Of a DNA stretch of 11,852 bases, positions 6,201 through 11,852 are shown one piece after another. How positions within the stretch are numbered: position 1 is the first letter of the stretch; the number at the start of each line of letters is the position of its first letter. The stretch is from the NCBI GenBank assembly GCA_025352305.1, contig JANXTQ010000024.1, forward strand, positions 1-11,852, read 5' to 3'. The stretch comes from Actinomycetes bacterium (GTDB lineage: Bacteria > Actinomycetota > Acidimicrobiia > Acidimicrobiales > RAAP-2). The notes below the pieces were generated by a model. It saw nothing but the letters and a program-made list of their open reading frames with translations. It searched no databases and was not told where the DNA came from. A program made the translations under genes and the position numbers.

Positions 6201-7504
6201 TGGCTGTTCTTAACGCCCCACGAATTGTGAGCTCACGCAGTGAGTTCGCCGACTCATTCACGTTGTCGCGCTACCTCGCGACCGGCGGATACCAGGGACT
6301 GAAAAAGGCGTTGGGTATGCACCCCGAAGCGGTCGGCGCTGAAGTCGACGCCGCCTCACTGCTCGGACGTGGCGGCGCCGGATTTCCGGCTGGTCGAAAG
6401 TGGTCGATGCTGCGCCGCGCGCCGGTGAGCTATCTCGTCATCAACGGCGACGAGTCCGAGCCGGCGACTTTCAAGGACCACTTCTTAGTGGAACGTGATC
6501 CGCACCAACTCATTGAGGGCGTCACCATCGCGGCTTACGCGCTGCAGGTCACTCAGGCGTTCATCTTTCTGCGCGGCGAGTTTGCACTCGGTCTGGAACG
6601 GGTTCAACAGGCGCTGAACGAGAGTTACGAGCACGGCGCACTCGGAGCCAACATCTTTAATTCGGGATTTTCCCTCGACATTGTGGTTCACCCCGGCGCC
6701 GGTGCGTACATCTGCGGCGAAGAGACAGCTCTTATTGAAGCCCTGGAGGGCAAGCGGGGATTCCCGCGAATCAAGCCACCCTTTTTCCCCGCGGCCATTG
6801 GTCTTTACGGTGCGCCCACTGTGGTCAACAATGTTGAGACCATGGCCAACTTGCCGTGGATCATTGAAAACGGTGGTGCGGCGTTCGCCGCACTGGGCGC
6901 CGGACGTTCCACCGGGACACGTCTGTTTGCGCTCAGTGGGCGAGTGAAGAACCCCGCAATGTTCGAGCTCGAGATGGTCAAGAACAGTTTTCGAGATCTG
7001 ATATTCGACCCCGACCTGGGTAACGGAATTATTGATGACCGCGCAATCAAGGCCTTCATTCCGGGGGGCGTGTCGGCACCGTGGTTTGGTCCGGAGCATT
7101 TGGACCTGGCGCTCGGACAGGATGAAGTCGCCGAAAAGGCATCCATGCTCGGTTCAGGATCGGTCGTTGTTTTTGATGAGACCACCTGCGCCGTTCGCGC
7201 GGCGTGGCGAATCACCAAATTCTTTTCTCGTGAATCGTGTGGCCAGTGCACCCCGTGTCGAGAGGGATCTGGCTGGCTCGAGCGAATCATGTTTCGTCTC
7301 GAGCACGGTGGCGGACGACGCGAAGATCTCGATCTGCTGCTCGATCTGTGCGACAACATCGCTCCGGGACTGAGTTGGCCTCCCCAGCAGACGACAATCT
7401 GCGTTTTGGGTTCATCAATTCCTTCTTCGATTCACTCGGCGATCACGATGTTTAAAGATGAGTTTCTCGCTCACGTAGTTAACGATGGATGCACCCATGG
7501 CTGA
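6200..7504 (+). CDS. nuoF: NADH-quinone oxidoreductase subunit F (NuoF, 51-kDa subunit), binds NADH, FMN and N3
   Basis: The entry point for NADH electrons, 434 residues. The FMN/NADH glycine-rich loop GRGGAGFPAGRKW is at 57-69, followed by NGDESEPATFKD at 82-93 and GAGAYICGEETALIE at 166-180. The [4Fe-4S] N3 ligands are C347, C350 and C353 in ESCGQCTPCREGS, and C401 in TTICVLG. The distance C353-C401 is 48 residues, while E. coli NuoF has 41 (357-398). The extra seven residues fall in APGLSWPPQQTTIC, between the conserved C384 and C401. The ATG at 6200 shares a base with the nuoE stop and has a GGAG site (6188-6191) 8 nt upstream. The end overlaps nuoG. Function is secure from motifs; the insert is a local oddity that should not remove the cluster. 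Confidence 0.97.
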   Translation: MAVLNAPRIVSSRSEFADSFTLSRYLATGGYQGLKKALGMHPEAVGAEVDAASLLGRGGAGFPAGRKWSMLRRAPVSYLVINGDESEPATFKDHFLVERDPHQLIEGVTIAAYALQVTQAFIFLRGEFALGLERVQQALNESYEHGALGANIFNSGFSLDIVVHPGAGAYICGEETALIEALEGKRGFPRIKPPFFPAAIGLYGAPTVVNNVETMANLPWIIENGGAAFAALGAGRSTGTRLFALSGRVKNPAMFELEMVKNSFRDLIFDPDLGNGIIDDRAIKAFIPGGVSAPWFGPEHLDLALGQDEVAEKASMLGSGSVVVFDETTCAVRAAWRITKFFSRESCGQCTPCREGSGWLERIMFRLEHGGGRREDLDLLLDLCDNIAPGLSWPPQQTTICVLGSSIPSSIHSAITMFKDEFLAHVVNDGCTHG

Positions 7505-10163
7505 AAACACTCCCTCCAACACCACCGTCAGCGTGACCATCGACGGTCGCGTCATGAGCGCCGAACGAGGAGAGTTGCTGATTGAAACGGCGGAGCGCGC
7601 AGGAACCTATGTGCCACGTTTTTGTTATCACCCGCGAATGGCGCCGGTTGGAATGTGTCGCATGTGTCTCGTCGAGGTGGACGGTCCTCGCGGCGCGACC
7701 CTGCAACCGGCCTGTTACATCTCGGTCAGTGACGGCATGATTATTTCGACCGACTCAGAGAAGGTGAAAAAAGCTCAAGACGGAGTGCTCGAGTTCCTGC
7801 TCGCCAATCACCCCCTCGACTGTCCCGTATGTGACAAGGGCGGCGAATGCCCGTTACAGGATCAGACCTTGACGCACGGATCGGGCGAAACCAGATTCAT
7901 TGAAGAAAAACGGCACTTCGCTAAGCCCATCTCGATTGGTGAGCTCGTCCTGCTTGACCGTGAACGCTGCATCCAGTGTGCTCGCTGCACGCGTTTCGCC
8001 GCCGAAGTAGCGGGCGACGCGGCAATTGATTTTGCGGGTCGCGGCGACAAAATCGAGGTAGCACCGTTTCCTACAGAGCCGTTCGATTCCGTCTTTTCCG
8101 GAAACACGGTGCAGATCTGTCCCGTCGGTGCACTGACAGCCAAGCCCTATCGATTTACCGCGCGACCGTGGGACTTAGAACAGGTCGAGAGCACGTGCAC
8201 CACGTGCTCGGTCGGATGTCGCATTGCGGTGCAGAGCTCGGCAAATCGCCTGACGCGCGTGCTCGGCATTGACTCGGACCCGGTCAATCACGGTTGGCTC
8301 TGCGACAAGGGCCGTTTTGTTATTGACGCCGTGGACGGCGAACAGAGTTCCTTTGACGTACTGGACCCGAGCACGCGTTTGACCGAGCCCATGGTGCGAC
8401 GAAACGGCGAACTCGTCGCGGTCGGCTGGGGTGAAGCGCTCGCCGTTACCGCCCAGATCCTGCGCGACGCAACGGCGAACGGCGCGGACGGGGTGGGAGC
8501 CATTGGCGGAGCAGCGCTCACCAATGAGGGCGCCTTCGCGTGGCAACGTCTGCTTCGTGACGTACTCGGCACCGACAATATTGATGCGCAGTACGGAGAT
8601 GGACTGGACGGCGCACTCGTAGCGAGTTTGCCGCGAGCCACGATTGATGAAATGGCCGCCGCGTGCACGGTGGTGCTGCTCAGCGGAGACCTACGCGAAG
8701 AACTGCCCGTGCTATTTCTGCGACTGCGTGAAAGTGTCGTCAAGGCGCAGACCAACATCGTTGAACTCGCCACCGGTTCAAATTCACTGCGCTCACTCGC
8801 GCGGGTGTCGCTGCCCACGCGGCCCGGCGAAGCTCACTTGGTGGCGCGCGCGTTGTCGGTCAAGGACAACTCCTACGCCACGCTCAGTACTCATCCCAAT
8901 GGGGCCGGATTCAGCGAGGCCGACCTCAACGAAGCGCGCCGTCTCATTGGTGACACGGGTGAGGGCGTTGTTTTCGTTGTCGGACGACCCAACGGGGCCG
9001 AATCAGCGAGCATCGTCGAGTACGCGATTCGCACCTTTGCTGTTTCGTTTCCGAAGGCGAAGTTCGTTACGGCCCTTCGTCGATCCAACGTTTTTGGAGC
9101 ACTCGACATGGGACTGGCACCGGGGTTGTTGCCGGGACGGTCCTCTGTCGCGAGTCAGGCACGCGTAAATGAACGAGAAGTACCCACGAGCGGTCGAGGA
9201 ACCATTTCGCAGTTGCGCGCACTAGCCAACCAACACCAGAGCGCCGTCATCCTGCTCGGCGGGCTACTGCGCGGAAACGTCGCGGACCGCGCGCTCAGCG
9301 AACGGGCGCTCTCTCGCAGCCACGTCATTGCGGTCACCGGCCACGGTGGGGCGGATCTGGCTTACGCCGAGGTGATCCTTCCCGCCACGGTGAACCACGA
9401 GCGATCGGGGACCGTCACCAACCTCGAAGGTCGAGTCAGCGCGGTTATTGCGAAAGTCGTCGCTCCCGGTTCGGCGTGGAACGATGTCGCGATTGCTTCA
9501 GAACTCGCCGAAACACTCGGACAGTCGCTCGGTCTTGACTCCATTGAAGCAACCAGTTTGGCCATTGAGTCAACAACGTCGTACCCCGCGGCCAGCGTGT
9601 TGCGTGGCGACTTCAACGATGGGGTGGTCGTCGGGCGCGTGGCGAATAACTCGGTACAGCGTCCTCTCGATCCGATGGCCAATCCGGGCATCCGCAGTGT
9701 GGACATGGTGGGACTGGCTCCTCGAGCGGGTTCGCTGGCGCAGAGCGAGTTAACGCCACCGCGCTCCGTTGCAACGATTGAGGTGGCCGACGTTCTCGCG
9801 CCGAGCATCTCATCTATTGCACTCGCCGATGCTTATTCGCTGCGCGTCGTGGCGACCCGGCGCCTGTACGACCGCGGAGCGGGCGTGAGTGCCACGAGCG
9901 CACTCAGCGCACTGAGTGCTCTGACAACGGTCGAGGCAAATCCGTACGATCTCGATCGACTCGGCGTCACGACCGGCGACGTGGTGCGAGTGGTTACCGC
10001 GCGCGGCAACTTCGAGCTCGCCGTCACGGCGAACTCCGGCGTCACGCGCGGCACCGCGGAGATCTTTCTCAACACCCTCAGCAACGACGGGGTTGACGTC
10101 GCTGGCGGGATGATTTTCAATGCTGATGACGTCGTGTCCGAGATTCGACTGGAATCTCGATGA
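7485..10163 (+). CDS. nuoG: NADH-quinone oxidoreductase subunit G (NuoG, 75-kDa subunit), carries N1b, N4, N5, N7
   Basis: The largest peripheral-arm subunit, 892 residues, relaying electrons from N3 toward NuoI. In order: a ferredoxin-like [2Fe-2S] domain with C47, C58, C61 and C77 (N1b); the HxxxCxxCxxxxxC site H109, C113, C116, C122 (N5); C162, C165, C168 and C212 (N4); and C238, C241, C245 and C273 (the N7 site, with C-x2-C-x3-C-x27-C spacing). N7 is kept in E. coli and Thermus but lost in mitochondria. Residues from about 290 are a molybdopterin-oxidoreductase-like domain with no sign of a metal role, ending in a small beta-barrel (about 785-892; VVATRRLYDRGAGVS is its usual opening). 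A SALSALSAL repeat lies at 805-813. The start is either ATG at 7485 (20-nt overlap with nuoF) or ATG at 7497 (8-nt overlap, GGAT 6 nt upstream); I cannot settle this. The stop overlaps nuoH as ATGA. Confidence 0.97.
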   Translation: MDAPMAENTPSNTTVSVTIDGRVMSAERGELLIETAERAGTYVPRFCYHPRMAPVGMCRMCLVEVDGPRGATLQPACYISVSDGMIISTDSEKVKKAQDGVLEFLLANHPLDCPVCDKGGECPLQDQTLTHGSGETRFIEEKRHFAKPISIGELVLLDRERCIQCARCTRFAAEVAGDAAIDFAGRGDKIEVAPFPTEPFDSVFSGNTVQICPVGALTAKPYRFTARPWDLEQVESTCTTCSVGCRIAVQSSANRLTRVLGIDSDPVNHGWLCDKGRFVIDAVDGEQSSFDVLDPSTRLTEPMVRRNGELVAVGWGEALAVTAQILRDATANGADGVGAIGGAALTNEGAFAWQRLLRDVLGTDNIDAQYGDGLDGALVASLPRATIDEMAAACTVVLLSGDLREELPVLFLRLRESVVKAQTNIVELATGSNSLRSLARVSLPTRPGEAHLVARALSVKDNSYATLSTHPNGAGFSEADLNEARRLIGDTGEGVVFVVGRPNGAESASIVEYAIRTFAVSFPKAKFVTALRRSNVFGALDMGLAPGLLPGRSSVASQARVNEREVPTSGRGTISQLRALANQHQSAVILLGGLLRGNVADRALSERALSRSHVIAVTGHGGADLAYAEVILPATVNHERSGTVTNLEGRVSAVIAKVVAPGSAWNDVAIASELAETLGQSLGLDSIEATSLAIESTTSYPAASVLRGDFNDGVVVGRVANNSVQRPLDPMANPGIRSVDMVGLAPRAGSLAQSELTPPRSVATIEVADVLAPSISSIALADAYSLRVVATRRLYDRGAGVSATSALSALSALTTVEANPYDLDRLGVTTGDVVRVVTARGNFELAVTANSGVTRGTAEIFLNTLSNDGVDVAGGMIFNADDVVSEIRLESR
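9897..9923 (+). repeat. Three 9-bp repeats coding SAL-SAL-SAL, with a perfect hairpin inside nuoG
   Basis: Three imperfect 9-nt units (AGCGCACTC, AGCGCACTG, AGTGCTCTG) encode residues 805-813 of NuoG. The changes between units create an inverted repeat at 9900-9919: arms GCACTCAG and CTGAGTGC, 8 bp, with a CGCA loop. The position corresponds to a variable loop of the C-terminal beta-barrel. It may be replication slippage in a tolerant loop. No T-tract follows, so it is not a terminator. Confidence 0.6.
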
Positions 10164-11401
10164 ATCACGTCTTCGCTCTCGATCCGCTCTACCAACACGG
10201 AGTGAGCTGGGCTGTTCTCATCATCGTGGCGATCAAGGTGCTCGTGGCATTTGCCGCGCTCATGGGCGCGGTCATCTTGATGATTTGGTTCGAGCGCAAG
10301 GTCATCTCGGATATGCAGAGTCGAATTGGACCGCAACGTTGGGGGCCCTTCGGATTGCTGCAGACCTTGGCGGACGGCATCAAACTATTTTTTAAAGAGG
10401 ACCTCGTTCCCGCGCAGGCCAACCGCTTCGTTTTTAAATTGGCGCCGTACCTCGCTTTGATTCCCGCGTTGATCACTTTTGCGATTGTGCCCGTGGGTGG
10501 AACCGTGACCGTGGCGCACCACACGTTCTTGTTGCAGGTCGCCGATCCGCCGATCGGGATCCTGGTGCTACTCGCGATGTCGGGAATCTCGGTCTACGGC
10601 GTGATGTTGGCGGGATGGTCGTCGGGATCTAAGTACCCACTGCTCTCGGCGGTGCGCGCGAGTGCCCAGATGATCTCGTACGAAGCCGCGCTCGGCATGA
10701 CCATCGTGACGGTGGTCTTAGCCACGGGGTCTCTATCGACCCACGACATTGTGACCAAGCAGAGTCACGGATTTTGGCACTGGAATCTCATTCACCTCGG
10801 CTTTATTCCCTTCATCGTGTTCCTGATCGCCATCACCGCGGAACTCAACCGGCCACCTTTTGACGTTGTGGAAGCCGAGAGCGAACTGGTCGGTGGTTTT
10901 CATACCGAGTACTCCTCACTGCGATTCGCACTGTTCTTTCTCGCCGAGTTCATGAACACGATCACCATGTCGGCAGTCATGGTGACCCTCTTTTTTGGGG
11001 GACCGGCCGGGTGGGTGCCCAACATCGCTCATATTCGCTGGGTCTTTCCGATCCTGTGGTTCCTCGCTAAGACCATCGTGTTTGCTTTTTGTTACGTCTG
11101 GTTCCGCGCCGCACTACCGCGACTTCGTTACGACCAGTTGATGAGTTTTGGTTGGAAGGTCCTTATTCCGCTCAGTCTCGGTTGGTTGTTGGTCGTGGCG
11201 GGCTTTTCCATCAATATCAGTTGGGGTCTCGGTATGTTGGCCGTCGTGCTCTTTGCTTCAATTGGACTTTCTCGAGCCTTCGAAATTGGTCACAGCCGTG
11301 AAGAGGGCCCCAACGCCGTTCTGCCGGCCGTCGGGCTACGCCCGGTGTCGGGCGAACTGATTCGTCGACTCAGCGAGGAAACCAGGCCCGATGCTGAATA
11401 G
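10160..11401 (+). CDS. nuoH: NADH-quinone oxidoreductase subunit H (NuoH)
   Basis: A membrane subunit that docks the peripheral arm and forms the quinone entry channel. It has 413 residues, against about 325 in E. coli, and roughly eight or nine hydrophobic segments (for example 18-44, 95-112, 131-152, 174-190, 212-228, 256-280, 294-313, 334-352, 356-372). The hallmark first loop runs from ERKVISDMQSRIGPQRWGPF (45-64) to LADGIKLFFKED (70-81). The second is AELNRPPFD (227-235), followed by EAESELVGGFHTEYS (238-252). The usual ETNR and FDLPEAE are here ELNR and FDVVEAE. After the last helix, about 40 residues (from 373) form a charged cytoplasmic tail, part of the extra length. The ATG at 10160 overlaps the nuoG stop (ATGA). 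The TAG stop overlaps the nuoI start by 11 nt. Confidence 0.97.
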   Translation: MNHVFALDPLYQHGVSWAVLIIVAIKVLVAFAALMGAVILMIWFERKVISDMQSRIGPQRWGPFGLLQTLADGIKLFFKEDLVPAQANRFVFKLAPYLALIPALITFAIVPVGGTVTVAHHTFLLQVADPPIGILVLLAMSGISVYGVMLAGWSSGSKYPLLSAVRASAQMISYEAALGMTIVTVVLATGSLSTHDIVTKQSHGFWHWNLIHLGFIPFIVFLIAITAELNRPPFDVVEAESELVGGFHTEYSSLRFALFFLAEFMNTITMSAVMVTLFFGGPAGWVPNIAHIRWVFPILWFLAKTIVFAFCYVWFRAALPRLRYDQLMSFGWKVLIPLSLGWLLVVAGFSINISWGLGMLAVVLFASIGLSRAFEIGHSREEGPNAVLPAVGLRPVSGELIRRLSEETRPDAE

Positions 11402-11852
11402 ATTTCTCCAGTTCTTTGGTGGCTTCAACCTCACCCTTCGACACATCGCGCGTCCGACCGTGACGGTGAGTTATCCCAAGCACAAGCGTCCCAAGCAGCC
11501 GCGCCAACACGGTCGTCACGTACTGAATCGCTACGAAGACGGCATGGAAAAGTGCATTGGCTGCGAACTCTGTGCGGGCGTGTGCCCGGCGGACTGTATT
11601 TACGTTCGTGGACTAGACAATCCGCCCGATCACCCAGTCAGTCCCGGCGAGCGCTACGGATACGTCTACGAAATTAACTACCTGCGCTGCATTCACTGTG
11701 ACCTGTGCGTCGAAGCGTGTCCGACGGAAGCTATTACCGAGTCCAAAATGTTCGAATTCTCCTTCACCAATCGCGCCGACGCCATCTACACCAAGGCGGA
11801 GTTGCTGGTTGTTGACAACGGCATGCCGAAACGGCTGCCGTGGGAAGATTGG
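11391..11852 (+). CDS. nuoI: NADH-quinone oxidoreductase subunit I (NuoI), carries N6a and N6b; cut by right edge
   Basis: A ferredoxin-like subunit linking NuoG electrons to N2. The frame opens at ATG 11391, overlapping the last 11 nt of nuoH, and stays open for 154 codons to the window end, so the gene is partial. A GAGGAA site (11375-11380) lies 10 nt upstream. Two [4Fe-4S] motifs are complete: C55, C58, C61 and C65 (CIGCELCAGVCP), and C100, C103, C106 and C110 (CIHCDLCVEACPTEAI). These are the ligands of N6a and N6b, with one cysteine of each set serving the partner cluster as in 2x[4Fe-4S] ferredoxins. The N-terminus (FLQFFGGFNLTLRHI, 5-19) is the amphipathic segment that seats on the membrane. 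The stretch ERYGYVYEIN before the second motif is typical of NuoI. The C-terminal tail is outside the window. Confidence 0.96.
   Translation, partial: MLNRFLQFFGGFNLTLRHIARPTVTVSYPKHKRPKQPRQHGRHVLNRYEDGMEKCIGCELCAGVCPADCIYVRGLDNPPDHPVSPGERYGYVYEINYLRCIHCDLCVEACPTEAITESKMFEFSFTNRADAIYTKAELLVVDNGMPKRLPWEDW

Noticed and set aside
6485..7099. Long antisense open frame (204 codons) opposite nuoF
   Set aside because: It lies entirely within a gene with all expected motifs; its translation has no domain, and GC-rich codon bias readily creates such frames.
1..11852. CRISPR arrays, tRNA or rRNA genes, insertion sequences, phage or defence genes
   Set aside because: No repeat-spacer pattern, clover-leaf, transposase motif or terminal inverted repeats were seen; coding density is accounted for by the listed genes.

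Overview
The window is the front part of a respiratory complex I operon (nuoA to nuoI, with nuoI cut by the right edge). It is preceded by three genes outside the operon. Base composition is GC-rich but not extreme (high fifties per cent by eye). GTG and TTG starts are common and Shine-Dalgarno sites are often weak. The organism is most likely an actinobacterium. The reasons are an actinobacterial-style Fn3 secreted protein, a GNAT with a tryptophan-rich segment of a type I associate with actinobacteria, a TAnnnT promoter placed for leaderless translation, and a menaquinone/geranylgeranyl reductase-type flavoprotein beside nuoA, as in Streptomyces. A member of the Acidimicrobiia is my best guess, but this rests on gene flavour and not on a marker tree.

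Layout. Positions 1-293 (minus strand) hold the N-terminus of a secreted Fn3-type protein that runs off the left edge. Positions 350-1255 (plus) encode a GNAT-family acetyltransferase. Positions 1320-2657 (minus) encode a FAD-dependent geranylgeranyl-reductase-family enzyme, plausibly a menaquinone saturase of MenJ type. It is transcribed divergently from the nuo operon across a 72-bp gap containing two inverted repeats and a leaderless-type -10 element. From 2730 to the right edge the plus strand is nuoA-B-C-D-E-F-G-H-I in canonical order. The genes are packed with 1-, 4-, 8/20- and 11-nt overlaps and only one 3-nt gap (A-B).

Function. NuoE, F and G form the NADH-oxidising arm, NuoB, C, D and I the connecting arm that carries electrons to quinone, and NuoA and H the start of the proton-pumping membrane arm. 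All cysteine or histidine ligands expected for clusters N1a, N3, N1b, N4, N5, N7, N6a, N6b and N2 can be located, so the complex looks functional. The remaining membrane subunits (nuoJ-N) are expected just beyond the right edge. The divergent flavoprotein would modify the isoprenoid tail of menaquinone, the probable electron acceptor of this complex.

I found no previously undescribed system. The most unusual local features are a 7-residue insertion in NuoF just before the last N3 cluster ligand, substitutions in the normally rigid NuoH quinone-site loop, a three-unit SAL repeat with a perfect DNA hairpin inside nuoG, and the small divergent control region.
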